Positions 1 to 10,913 of a DNA stretch of 64,000 nt are shown here, one piece after another (the stretch's first letter is position 1; the number at the start of each line of letters is the position of its first letter). Where the stretch lies: the NCBI GenBank assembly GCA_951804985.1, contig OX638130.1, positions 35,272,202 through 35,336,201 on the forward strand, given 5' to 3'. The stretch comes from Dryomyza anilis (taxonomy: Eukaryota; Arthropoda; Insecta; Diptera; Dryomyzidae). The translations under genes and the position numbers were made by a program. The notes beneath the pieces were generated by a model that did not search any database, was not told the DNA's origin, and worked only from the letters and a program-made list of their open reading frames with translations.

Positions 1-1002
1 GAAAAATGTGTATTTCAATACAATTAAAGTTAAAATTAAATAAAATGTTCAGTATTTATTTTTATTTATAAAAAAATAAATGAGTCAAATAATACAATTT
101 GTATCTTTTATGTTTCTCATTCATAAGAGTATGTATCCGATACGTTGCGACTTTGAATTTTTGCATTCTATTTAGTTCATGAAATGTTCATATTGTTCAT
201 TCTCTTTAATGATCCGTACATTGTAATTAAATGAATAAGTTCATTGAAGTATAACCGGAGATTCATTGTGACAATGAACAGTTACATAGGACCAATTTGA
301 AAAATTATTCATTGTGGCAATGTTCTTTTTCACTTTTTTGGTTCAGTGTAATAGCCTGTTTGTAATGTCTCTATTTTTTATTTGTCAATAAATGAAAATT
401 TTGGATTCTGTTCTATTGTAGAAAAAGATTACTTTTATTTTTATTTTAGATAGATCTTGAAATTCTATAAAAAAGTTAAATTAAAAATAAATCAGATTTC
501 TAGTCTGCAAAAATTGCCTATATTTCAGAAGGCGCGCAACTTGCAATTTTTAAAACAACTTTAAAATAATACATACTTTACGATTTTTTAAAAATCACAA
601 CTTGATCGTGTAGTCACATAAAAAAAAGTGCAATTTAAAAATCAACATAGCATTATATTGTTTGAGAAATGAATGCAGTAAAAAAATATCAAACCATTTC
701 TTTTAAAAAACTTCTTATTACAAAATAAGTAATTTGTAATTAAATCCATAATGATATTGGCGAAAAAATTTAGTATAAAATACTCAAAAAGCGACTTTAA
801 GATGAGGTACAAAATTAATCATTTAACAAAAAAAATGAATCACACAATTTCTGATTTCAATGATTTTTGTTTTAAATAATCGAAATCACTGTATTTAGAT
901 GTATCAAATATTGTACTATACGTGAAAATTAATTTTGACGTTTTATGCAGTGTTTGAGATTTCGAATTTTGGCCAGGTTTTTCAAAGAAATACTTCTCTG
1001 TG
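1..1002. other. AT-rich DNA, no gene recognised
   Basis: No coding region or known repeat is recognised. A short perfect palindrome (TTCATTGTGACAATGAA) lies near 262 and a related form near 307, so this may be decayed transposon DNA, but no ends could be defined. Confidence 0.5.
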
Positions 1003-1134
1003 CGCCGTTCGGATTCGGCATTATACTGTATGTCACACCACTTTGAGTACAAATATAACATACACAGCTCTAATGGTGGGAGAACTCGGACTAAGTTCTC
1101 CATAGGACTGTAGGATCAAATTGTTATTATTATT
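1003..1134 (+). repeat. SINE fragment, 3' part only
   Basis: This stretch matches the 3' parts of the SINE copies at 43033 and 47453: it shares GCCGTTCGGATTCGGCA, the block CACTTTGAGTACAAATATAAC and the run ending in ATAGGACTGTAG. The tRNA-like head is missing, as expected for a 5'-truncated retrocopy, and the copy ends in a short ATT repeat. Confidence 0.75.
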
Positions 1135-1398
1135 AAAATATTTACAAATTATTTTTTAATATTTATTAAAAAAAATGTATTCAACAGAATTGGAACTTGA
1201 GACAAAAGAATGGGAAACCTCTGTTCTACCCTCTGATCTAAATACAACATTTTTTTTCATTTGAAAAAACTGAATATAAAAAAAGGTTGTTTGAATTGTT
1301 TTTGTATCTTCCAAAATAGAAAAAGTGTTCCACATAAATATTCAGCAGAATATCTTCTGGAAAACTCAGTGGAAATCTCCTGAGATTTTTTTTTTGTT

Positions 1399-1447
1399 AT
1401 ACCCTACACTAAGAGTGAAAGGGTATATTCAGTTTTGTACACCGTTG
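1399..1447 (+). repeat. R745 dispersed repeat, 5' end fragment
   Basis: It begins with ATACCCTACACTAAGAGTG, the same start as the longer R745 copies at 10714 and 41498. The match is lost after about 50 bases, where a GGACATGTCC satellite unit begins. Confidence 0.7.
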
Positions 1448-1458
1448 TGGTGCGGTGC

Positions 1459-1606
1459 TTTTGGACATATCCATGATGACCTTGGACAAAAAAAAAGTTT
1501 TTTTTTATTATTTTTGGAAATGTTATAAAAATGATTTTGGAAATTTCCACTGGAGGATGAGGTTTTCCTGGACATGTCCATGATGAGCAAACCTTATTTT
1601 TTAAAT
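1459..1606 (-). repeat. GGACATGTCC satellite unit(s)
   Basis: The reverse complement reads as the ~100 bp unit seen at 7841-8094 and 8909-9130: GGACATGTCC, then AGGAGCACCTCATCCTCCAG-like sequence, an AAAATCATTTTTA block and TTGTCCAAGGTCATCATG. About one and a half units are present, opposite in orientation to the 8-9 kb units. Confidence 0.7.
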
Positions 1607-1614
1607 TGTTCTGA

Positions 1615-3190
1615 TCTTAGGTTCTTTTTGATCTTTTCGATCTATTTGACCTTTTTGATCTTTTTAATCTTTTCGATCTTATAGATATTTTCGGTCGTTA
1701 CGATCTTTTTGATCTTTTCGATCTTTTCAATCTTTTCGATCTTTTTGATATTTTTGATCTTTTCGATCTTTTTGATCTTTTTAATCTTTTCGATCGTTTT
1801 GATCTCTTCGATCTTATAGATATTTTCGATCTTTTCGATCTTTTTTATATTTTCGATCTTCTTGATCTAATGATCTGAAAAGATTTTTAGGATATTTTTG
1901 AGCTTTTAGATCTCGTAGATATTTTTGATCTTTTCGCTCATTTCGATATTTTTGATCTTTTCGATCTTTTTGCTCATTTCGATAAATTTGAACTTTTTGA
2001 TCTCTTCGATTTTTTAGATCTTTTTAATCTTTTCGATCTTTTAGATCTATTAAATATTTTCGATCCTTTTGATCTTTTTGATCTTTTCGATCCTTTTCGA
2101 TCCTTTTGATCTTTTTGATCTTTTCGATCTTTTCGATCTTTTCGATCTTTCTGATCTTATCGAACTTTTTATTTTTTTGTTGATCTTTTTAATCTTTTCG
2201 ATCTTTTTGATCTTTTCGATTTTTTTTATATTTTCGATCGTTTTGTTCTAAAGATCTGAAAAGATCTTTAGGATCTTTTGGAACTTTTAGATCTCGTAGA
2301 TATTTTTGATCTTTTCGCTCATTTCGATATTTTTGATCTTTTCGATCTTATTGTTCTTTTTGATCTTTTTAATTTTTTCGATCTTTTTGAATTTTTGATC
2401 TTTTCGAGCTTTTCGATTTTTTGATATTTTTGATCTTTTTGATCTTTTCGATCTTTTTGATCTTTTCGATCGTTTTTGATCTTTTCGATCTTATAGATAT
2501 TTTCGATCTTTTTTATATTTTCGATCTTCTTCATCTAATGATCTGAAAAGATTTTTAGGATATTTTTGAGCTTTTAGATCTCGTAGATATTTTTGATCTT
2601 TTCGCTCATTTCGATATTTTTGATCTTTTCGATCTTTTCGATCTTTCTGATCTTATCGAACTTTTTTTTTTTTTTTTTTTGATCTTTTTAATCTTTTCGA
2701 TCTCTTCGATCTCTTCGATCTTTTTGATCTTTTCGATTTTTTTTTATATTTTCGATCGTTTTGTTCTAAAGATCTGAAAAGATCTTTAGGATCTTTTGGA
2801 ACTTTTAGATCTCGTAGATATTTTTGATCTTTTCGCTCATTTCGATATTTTTGATCTTTTCGATCTTATTGTTCTTTTTGATCTTTTTAATTTTTTCGAT
2901 CTTTTTGAATTTTTGATCTTTTCGAGCTTTTCGATTTTTTTGATATTATTGGTCTTTTCGATCTATCTGATCATTTCGTTCTGTTTGATCTTTTTAATCT
3001 TTTAGATATTTTCGATCTTTACGATCTTTTCGATCTTTTCGACCTTTTGAGCTTTTCGATATTTCTGATCTTTTCGATTTTTTTTATATTTTCGATCGTT
3101 TTGATTTAAAAAACTTTTAGATCTCGTAGATATTTTTGATCTTTTCGTTTTTTTTTTTAGATCTTTTCGATCTTTTTAATCTTTTTGATT
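1615..3190. repeat. GATCTTTTC minisatellite with higher-order repeats
   Basis: About 1.6 kb of degenerate 8-10 bp units around GATCTTTTC and GATCTTTTTGATC. Longer blocks recur inside it: the block from about 2245 reappears at about 2764 (519 bases later), and the block from about 1866 recurs near 2535, so the array also grew by copying segments of several hundred bases. Open frames here encode only Phe/Asp/Leu/Ile repeats and are not genes. A short outlier of the same unit lies at 7771-7838. Confidence 0.9.
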
Positions 3191-4273
3191 AAAAAGAAAC
3201 CGTATGCAAATCTTATAACACGATTAAAACATTTAGCTAATCTATCGAGATTAGGCGAATTAATTCCAGATACAACTTCTAAAGCATATTTAAATAATGG
3301 CATTATTAAGGCATTTATTATTTTTATTTTGACATCTGGCGGAAGATAACAACCAATAGAATATAACTGGCGAAGAGTAAAGTTTATTGTGGAGATAGTA
3401 AATCCAATGTGAGTTCTAAAGTTGAGGCTTTTATCCAGCTAGATACCAAGCGATTTGCAATTATCTACATTGCAAATATTTGTGTCATTAACTTTTAACT
3501 CAATCTTTTCTGTATTGGATACAGAAAAAATTATTAACTTAGTTTTATATGGGTTTAAAGAAATTGAATTCCGTTTTGACCAATCCAAAATGTTCTGTAG
3601 ATCTGCATTTATACGCCATTCAAAATCCAATCTATTGTTTGTAGAGTCAAAGGTCACCAGCTGTACGTCGTCGGCGTAGATATGAAGCTTAGAATAAGTA
3701 ACTGAAGTCGTTAATATAACACATAAATAATAATGGCCCTAAAATAGATCCCTGTGGCACACCGTTTTGCAGAGGACGAGTCATCGATATTTTACTACCA
3801 ATTGAGATATATTGTGATCTATCTGTTAAAAACGATAACAACAATTTGCATGCAGTGTTCGAGAACATAAATTGCGACTTGATTTTGTTGCATAGTATGT
3901 TGTGATTTAATGAGTCAAAGGCTTTGGAAAAATCAAGTGATGTTAATACTGACGGAACTTTCTTATCGAGATTAGCACGAAGATCTTCTGTTACATCCAA
4001 TAATAATGAAGTTGTTCTGTGAAGTCTTCTAAAGCCTGATTGCTGAGACGAAATTAAGTTGTTCATGTTAAAAAATTCAGTAATTTGGTCTCTTGAAATA
4101 ACCTCAAAAACTTTGGACATGTCAGGAAGTATGCTAATTGGTCTATAGTCTGCAGAGCAAACTGGATGCTTTGTTTTCTCTATAGGTACAACTCTCGCTA
4201 GTTTCCAGGCCTTCGGAAATTTTGATGTTGTGATAATATTATTATAAAGATAAGGAAGATGCTTTGATATATA
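3190..4273 (-). pseudogene. LINE ORF2 reverse transcriptase, main part
   Basis: The frame read from 4273 downwards carries RT motifs in order: WKLARVVPIEKT, YRPISILP, SGFR, LDFSKAFDSLNH and GVPQGSILGPLLF. The catalytic box YADDVQL is present near 3671-3691 but lies in a different frame, so there is a frameshift just before it. After LDWSKRNSISLNPYKT the frame meets a TAG near 3436, then continues as a recognisable thumb region (THIGF, LPPDVKIKIINALIMPLFKY) to about 3190, where it is cut by the minisatellite. The role would have been target-primed reverse transcription; this copy cannot encode it. Confidence 0.85.
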
Positions 4274-5696
4274 CACGGATAGAAAAGATTTGTTTGAATA
4301 TGTTTGAATGCAAGTAAAAAGTAATACGAAATTAACATACATGTATTAGGAATGAAGTGCAATTAAATAATAATCTAAATTGAATTTATTTTTGTTCACG
4401 TGTAAACATTATTTTATTGTCCAGCAGAATCTTTCAAATTTATCATAAATATGTTACAATACCAACATAAAATTTTAATTGCATTTGAATAAACTAATTC
4501 TTGGCAATTTACTTGGTTAAAACTATGTTTCGAAACACAGAAAATGCTAATAAAATCTAAATACAACGTATGTTCGCAACGCTCGTCTTAATTCGATAAT
4601 TGGCAACGTTGTGCAGCATTTTCTACCGACGCCATCGTTTGAACATATTGATGTTTACAAACATATAAAAAAGAAATTGGATTTAAATAAGTGTATTCTT
4701 GTAACATTCTTCTTGTATACGAAGTTGACACTCGTTGAGCAGAATTTTCTACCTACGGTCACCGAGTTCGCACTAGGTGATCGGCATTTTCTGCGTACGT
4801 GTCATTTGTTGATCGTTGAGAAAACGTGTTCGCGTCGGTAATAATTAATTGTACAAAAAAAATGTTATTTGTAAATTAAATAAATATGTAAATTGTGTTA
4901 CAAAAAGTACAAATAGTAACAGAGTATAATATAGTGCAGTATATAATTTCTGAAACTAAAGTGAAAAAACCACAAATAAAAATCTGTGTTTCGGTTTTCA
5001 AACAGAATTTGGCATGTTTTTTTTTACAAAAGCCTCCATGAATTCCTTGCCTACGCTATGTGCTGTACTGAGATCAACTGTAACTGTACAAATATAAAGC
5101 GAGCCTGGATCGTCTGGTTTAGCGTCTGCTCGTGCAATTGTGCATTCATTGATGCTGTCACTTGCATGTAAACGAATTATTTATTAATGCATTTAAAAAT
5201 TTGTATATGAATTCAATTATTATAAATTCCCACTGTGCATGTTTAAAGATTTTTAATAAAAATTAATAAAAAAAAACATTTTTATTTTATTTTCAGGATT
5301 TCTTTCCAAAAATATTTAAATATGTTTCTATGCAAACATACTACTTTTTGAACTAAAACAACTGATATGTTTCACTGGAAACATATTTATATTCAGGTCG
5401 TTCAAAATCATGTTTTATTTTGAACATATTTATGTTTCGGTTCAAATATTTATTTTATTTTGATGTAGTAATTATTATGTTTCTATTAGAACATACTCCA
5501 TTTTAAGGGGCAACATTAAAATGTTTCCGTGATATTATAATGTAAGTCAGAGCTCATTACAACACTGTTCAAGTCTCAATACAACCCTGTTTACAAATGA
5601 TTTATTAGTCAATTATATAATGTTTTCATAAAATTTCAAACATACATGTTAATGCCTGCAAAATTATGTTTGGGAGAGCCCTTTTTTTGCAGCGTG
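4274..5696. mobile_element. 1.4 kb TA-flanked DNA-type element, copy 1 (inside LINE RT)
   Basis: The insertion begins CACGGATAGAAAAGATTTG and ends with GGGCTCTCCC-type sequence followed by GCGTG (read inwards from the right: CACGCTGCAAAAAAAGGG). It is flanked by TA on both sides (4272-4273 and 5697-5698). Removing it with one TA joins the two LINE RT halves in one frame, which independently supports the boundaries. It has no convincing coding region; the interior holds many AAACATATTTATGTTT-like palindromic words. Related copies are at 10313-19405 (split) and 24552-25558. A TA duplication suggests a Tc1/mariner-type non-autonomous element, but the terminal inverted repeat is short and weak, so the superfamily is uncertain. 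Confidence 0.8.
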
Positions 5697-6284
5697 TAAG
5701 GGAAAATAACCTTTAAGTATTTAAGTGGTATTTCATCAGACCCAATTGCATTCGATTTTAGAGAATAAAAAGCAGAAAATAGCTCATATTCATCAACACA
5801 TCGAAATGAGAAAGTTTTTGAAAAATCATTAACAGTTGTAAAATCTGAAAAATCACACGACTGGGAACTTTGACTATCAACAAAACTTTCGTTCAGCGCA
5901 TCAATATTAGTAATACAATCGATGTTATTAATGGTGTTGTCAACGACACCAATGTTCCTGAGTCGTTTCCATAATTCTTTTGCAGAACTGTCTTTAAAAA
6001 AGTTTCTAGAATATTGGTCTCTACATTTACGTATAATTCGTTTTGCCCTATTTCTGTATTTTTTGTAAATGATTAGATCATAATCGGTATTATTATCAAG
6101 AAGGGTTTTGAAAGTTCACAAGCGTTTATGACCTCAGGGGTACATATGAAATTGATTTTAGATTTACATTTGGAAACAGTTCTCATTGGAACATTTCTTT
6201 CAAATATATTTTTTATATAACTACATAGGAATTCATTCATTACATCACTATCTGATGATAAATAAAGTGGCGAGAAATTAAAAT
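5697..6284 (-). pseudogene. LINE ORF2 linker and N-terminal RT
   Basis: The reverse strand continues from the endonuclease into YKKYRNRAKRIIRKCRDQYS-type linker sequence, then SSAKELWKRLRNIG, and ends at 5699 in AIGSDEIPLKYLKVIF, the classic sequence just before RT motif 0/1. The reading frame carries at least one shift near 6110. It stops at the TA where the 1.4 kb element inserted and resumes at 4273. Confidence 0.8.
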
Positions 6285-7016
6285 TTAAAATCTCATCATA
6301 GTCCCTGTTTGAGAAAAATTCGATGAAGTACAGCTAGTAACATTAAATGCACAAAAAATTAATGCATGATGCGATATGCTTGGCGATTGAAATTGATGAC
6401 TCAACATAATTTTTTCAACATTAGAAACAAGAAAGAAATCTAGCAAGTTGGCAGTTTTGTGAAAATAGTCTATATGAGTCGGTTTGTTGTTGTGTATAAG
6501 AGATAAATTGCTACATTTACAGAAATCCGAAACATATGCTAGATTTTCGTTAACTAAAATATTTGTATTAAAATCTCCCATTACAACAACCGAATCATAA
6601 CGAGCGAATATATCTTCTATAAACTCTTCACACAAAGCAAAATTTCCATGTGGCAAATACACTACACCGACCACAACAACTGTTCCCGAGACGTCAACTT
6701 CCAAAAACAATGCATCAACAACATTCTCATTACAAATATCAAGTATAATTTTAGCATTACAAGAGTGAAGTCGGTCATTTCTTAATATCTTATAACCCTC
6801 AATATGAACGTACGGTTTAAGCCATGACTCAGTGACTCCAAAAACATGAAGTAATGATCCGTTCAAAATTTTACGGATCACATCGATTTTTATCTCTCTG
6901 TTAGATGGTTTAATACTTTGGACGTTCATATGCCCTATGTTGAAATTGTTCTTGTTCAGAAAATATTTTAGCACTGAATTATCGCTTGTAATCGGCCCTA
7001 AATGATTATCAATCAT
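6285..7016 (-). pseudogene. LINE ORF2 APE-type endonuclease domain
   Basis: An open frame of about 240 residues carries the apurinic endonuclease motifs in order: GHMNVQSIKP (Asn motif), GVTESWL (catalytic Glu), VVMGDFNTNI (Asp/Asn), THI...LLDFFLVS, and PSISHHALI in place of the usual S-D-H-, so the final catalytic Asp appears to be replaced. The family nicks target DNA to prime reverse transcription. The start codon is only the first Met of the open stretch; the true ORF2 start is not determined. Confidence 0.85.
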
Positions 7017-7770
7017 TACTGTTCAGAAGTCTACAAAAAGTTATCATTTTAAAACTTAATACTTAAATATAAAAATCTGAGAAAAAGTTAAATTACAAGA
7101 GATCATAAATTTTCAGATGTCAAACATCTCTGGCAAAAACTTTAAGAATATGAAATTTATAAAAGTATCGAAATTTATTAAATAGAAATATAAAGCAAAA
7201 GTAATGTTCATATTGTATAAGAATTGACTTGTAGCTAGAAGTAAACGTTGTTTTCTGATCAATCAATTGATTTCAAGTCAGTTTTTTTTTATATATTTTT
7301 TTTTATTTATATATATATATTTTTTTTTAAAGAATACATTATTTTTGCTTCATGAGAAGAATGATTAGTTATAAGAAACTTGCTATGCAAGAGTAGTACT
7401 TTGAGAGATGTAAATTTTATGACTTCACAAGGTTTTTTTTTTTTTTTTTGTATGATTATTTAGAAACAAGTTCTAATTATTCAAGAGACAAATAGTAATA
7501 CTCAGCTAAGCGTTGTGATTATCCTCCGTTGGAACATTAGCATATTCCTGACGTGGGGTAAAGTGAATATTCGACGTTTCCGTGAGGCGCGAGTTTGTGA
7601 TAAGTTTGGCGTAAGCAGCTGCACGCATTATTTTGTTGTCATTGTGGCTTCCTTTCCACCTTCCTTTCCACCAGTAAATTACCGCTTTCGGAACATCACT
7701 ATTAAGGAACTTAAAACGCATGATTTTCTTTAGTTTTTTTTAGTTTTCGACAGATGTAGTTTAGACGCGC
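7017..7770. other. AT-rich DNA with one unrecognised small ORF
   Basis: Mostly AT-rich with poly-T runs near 7280, 7320 and 7435. A 71-codon minus-strand open frame at 7506-7721 (contains YWWKGRWKG) lies in slightly less AT-rich DNA; I do not recognise it and it may be chance. Confidence 0.4.
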
Positions 7771-7838
7771 GGCGATCTTTTCGATCTTTTTGATCTTTTT
7801 GGTCTTTTTGATCTTTTAAATTTTTTCGATCTTTTGAA
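7771..7838. repeat. short GATCTTTTC minisatellite tract
   Basis: Six to seven units of the same GATCTTTTY word that makes up 1615-3190, isolated 4.6 kb away. Confidence 0.8.
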
Positions 7839-7840
7839 TG

Positions 7841-8094
7841 CGATTCCGCCCACTGGAGTGGTCATCAAGGATATGTCCAGGAGCACCTCATCCTCCAGTG
7901 GATATGTCCAAAATCATTTTTAAAACATTTCAAAATATAATAAAAAAAAAATGTTATCTAAGGTCATCATGGACATGTCCAGGAGCACCTCATCCCCCAG
8001 TGGATATGTCCAAAATCATTTTTAAAAGATTTAAAAATATAAAAAAAAAATTTTGTCCAAGGTCATCATGGACATGTTCAAGGAGCACCTCATC
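7841..8094 (+). repeat. GGACATGTCC satellite, about 2.5 units of ~100 bp
   Basis: Units of about 100 bases each read GGATATGTCC or GGACATGTCC, AGGAGCACCTCATCC, CCAGTGGATATGTCC, AAAATCATTTTTA and an A-rich run, then (G)GTCATCA. The key word GGACATGTCC is itself a palindrome. Open frames across this array are repeat translations. Confidence 0.85.
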
Positions 8095-8173
8095 GCAATA
8101 TGCCACAGGGTAAGCGTTTGAAAAAATAATCATAATTGCCTTTAAGGTCTAGTGTGAAAATTATTCACTGCCC

Positions 8174-8880
8174 AATCATTACTTTCAAATCGTAGAGATG
8201 AGGTTAACGTTTGAAACACCTTTAACCTAAATTTAAGAATAATAAAGGGCAGTGGAAATTAGGAGCAAAAATGTAGTGGCGCTAAAAACAGTATGTTTTT
8301 TATGATTGCAATAGCAACCCTGACATAAAATATAACATAACAACGCGCGTCCAAATCTAATAGCTTACCGAAATCTATTAGTGTTTGGACTTCTGTAAAT
8401 ATTTAAAACAATATACCGACCGCCCCCTCAAACCTTGAATAGGCTTCATAATTATATTCGAGAGCTTGAAAAATACAATCTTAAAAAAACAGGTCTACCA
8501 CATTTTGGATACTGGCATCGATTTTCTGAAGTTGTCTTGACGCTCGGGCTTGAAGTCTACCATATTGGTTGGATGACATATAACGGGATAATTAATTGAA
8601 AAATGACCTTTTTGTTGTCCTATATGAGGATCCCCTTTTTTTACTTATTTTGCAGGATTAAGTCAATATTTAAAAGAAAAAAAATAAATGTAGGTTAAAT
8701 TGATATCGACTTGAAAATAAGTTGAAATGAAGTAAACGTTGAAATCAATTTAAGAATTAGTGTTAATATTGATTTGAAGTTAAGGTTAAGCTACCAGTTT
8801 TTATTGAAACTATGATTCTTAAATTTAGGTTAAAGGTGTTTCAAACGTTAACCTTAACTCTACGATTTGAAAGTAATGAT
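8174..8880. repeat. inverted repeat bracketed by GGACATGTCC satellites
   Basis: The arm at 8174-8240 (ATCATTACTTTCAAATCGTA to AAATTTAAGAAT) is matched in reverse complement by 8814-8880 with few mismatches. The 570-base spacer has no recognised gene. Satellite units of the same orientation lie just outside both arms, which suggests a fold-back element inserted into, or captured by, the satellite. Confidence 0.8.
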
Positions 8881-8908
8881 TGATTTCAAAGCATTCGCAA
8901 GTTACGGA

Positions 8909-9130
8909 CATGTCCAGGAGCACCAAATCCTCCAGTGAACATGTCCAAAATCATTTTTATAACATTTCCAAAAATAATGAAATAAAAATGTCCAAGATCA
9001 TGGACATGTGGTCAAGGACATGTCCAAAATCATTTTTATAACATTTAAAAAAATAATGAAAAAAAAAAATTGTGTCCAAGGTCACCATGGACATGTCCAG
9101 GAGCACCTCATCTTTCAATGGAGATGTCAA
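8909..9130 (+). repeat. GGACATGTCC satellite, second block
   Basis: Two degenerate units of the family at 7841-8094, same orientation. The block is followed by a pyrimidine-rich stretch (9180-9310, many TCATCATTT words) with no gene. Confidence 0.8.
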
Positions 9131-9349
9131 AACCATCGCTTACATATCATGCAGCAGCAATCGGATGTGTCCATTCTCTCATTTGTCCTTATATTTTTCT
9201 TATCATTTTATCATCATTTGTCTCATCATTTTTCTCACAATTTATCGCATCATTTTTTTCATATCATTTTCTTCATCTTTTCTCATCATATATTTTCATC
9301 TTCAAATGATGAGAATTCGCTACGTTCTGCTTTTTTCACATCATTCAAT

Positions 9350-9933
9350 GATGAGTCTGTCCGTCTGTCTGTTCCTCTGTATGTCTGTTAAAATCACGAT
9401 TATAGAAAAAGTAGAAGAGCTAGAGCAATGAAACTTTAGATTTAGATTATATGTCTAAGCTGTCTGAACATATGTCTAAGCTGTCTGGCATGATCGGTCT
9501 TTTGTGACCTGAGAACAGACCACTTATGTTCAAATACCTCATTTAAAATGTATATTTACAGATCAATTTTACTGTATACGTGCTTAGGTAAACTTTTTTT
9601 GGTAAAATATATATTGACTCATGCTAAAATACATGAAAATAATGGTTTCTGGCGAAACTACTTGTGGTTCAATAAAAAAAAAAAACGAAATTCGGTACAC
9701 CTACCCATTTGTAAATATGGGTATCAAACGAATGGAAATACTTCAGCGATTGAAAGTTTGTAGTTTTTTTCGGGATTCTTATATCCTGGTGACCTATATA
9801 CCACTTTTAATGGCAACCACACATATGTGTAGGGTATTTATAGTCGGCTAGACCGACTATATTTTTGATAATCCGAACTATCATAATAACACCTACTTTA
9901 AAATTTCGAATGTGATATAACCTTCCCAACTGG
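9350..9933 (+). repeat. R745 dispersed repeat, copy lacking the first ~150 bp
   Basis: Starts in the GTCCGTCTGTCTG tract and then follows the other R745 copies through AGAGCTAGAGCAATGAAACT, GTATACGTGCTTAGGTAAAC, ATTCGGTACACCTACCCATT, TATAGTCGGCTAGACCGACT and the end word TTCCCAACTGG. Small open frames inside are not conserved between copies. The superfamily is not determined. Confidence 0.8.
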
Positions 9934-10310
9934 TTTATATTATTTACTGAATATGAAAATAGTTTTTATCTCATTTTCATTCTCATTTTATATTTCTCAT
10001 CGAACCAGATTAGGGCCCCTAGTCTAGTTGTGTCGTTATTTCATGAGATAAGTGCGGCAAAATCGAGTTATGCTGTTATTTATTGGCATTATAACTTTTA
10101 AATTAAAGAAGAGATTATCAATAAAATTTTACACAATATTAAATCGAAAGCAAGGTTTTATATGGGTAGATTCATTTTACAATGCATTTTTTCCTACAGA
10201 CAAATTTATAACTTTTTTGATATTTTAACGCAATTAATTTCATACATTGATTATTTGTAAATTTTCTCATCGGTAATATTTAAATGTACACTATTTAATT
10301 TTTCTATTCG
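9934..10310. other. AT-rich spacer, nothing recognised
   Basis: No coding region, repeat family or defined end seen between the R745 copy and the left edge of the 1.4 kb element. Confidence 0.5.
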
Positions 10311-10312
10311 TA

Positions 10313-10518
10313 CAGGCTGCAAAAAAAGGGCTCTCCCGAACATAATTTTGAAGGCATTAACATGTATGTTTGGAATTTTATGTAAACATAATATATAATT
10401 GACTGATAAATCATTTGTAAACAGGGTTGTATTGAGACTTGAACAGTGTTGTAATGAGCTCTGACTTACATTATAATATCACGGAAACATTTTAATGTTG
10501 CCCCATAAAATGGTGTAT
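10313..10518. mobile_element. 1.4 kb TA-flanked element, copy 2, left part
   Basis: Reverse complement of the right end of copy 1: it starts CAGGCTGCAAAAAAAGGGCT after TA (10311-10312) and shares GGGTTGTATTGAGACTTGAA and TTACATTATAATATCACGG. It stops at ATGGTGTAT, where the LTR element inserted; the continuation is at 18076-19405. The last four bases, GTAT (10515-10518), are the left target duplication. Confidence 0.85.
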
Positions 10519-10877
10519 AGTTATATTTCGTTACCAAAATATTTTGTAAAAAAAAATAATTTTCTTTATTTGTTTTTACTTATTATAACTTAAATCTTTA
10601 GGAACACTTTGAACTTAACTAATTATTACTGTTGAAAGATATTGAACAAAACTGTGAAAACTGAGCTTGAATTGGGATTGGGATTCGTATTTATAGTACT
10701 TATGTTGTTTATTATACCCTACACTAAGAGTGAAAGGGTATATTCAGTTTGGTACGCCGTTTGTAACACCCAGAAGGAAGCATCTCCGGTATAGAAAAGT
10801 ATATATATTCTTGATCAGCATGACCTCCTGAGTCGATTTAGCGATGTCCGTCTGTCCGTCCGTCTGTCCGTCCTTCC

Positions 10878-10913
<36 letters not shown>

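Larger units (their letters stand above)
3188..7016 (-). mobile_element. LINE (Jockey/CR1-like non-LTR retrotransposon), degenerate and interrupted
   Basis: On the minus strand an APE-type endonuclease (6285-7016), a linker (5697-6284) and a reverse transcriptase (3190-4273) follow in the normal ORF2 order of an APE LINE. The element is split by a DNA-type insertion at 4274-5696. Its 3' end runs straight into the GATCTTTTC minisatellite near 3190, and no ORF1 is visible upstream of 7016, so both ends look truncated. Frameshifts and stops show it is dead. Placement in the Jockey/CR1 group rests on the motif set and RT C-terminal style, without a tree. Confidence 0.85.

Noticed and set aside
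2069..3005. Open frames rich in Phe, Asp and Leu (and Lys/Ile on the other strand) in the GATCTTTTC tract
   Set aside because: They are direct translations of a short tandem repeat with no domain.
7838..8113. 91-codon frame with repeated CPGAPHPPVDMSKIIFK
   Set aside because: Translation of the ~100 bp GGACATGTCC satellite.
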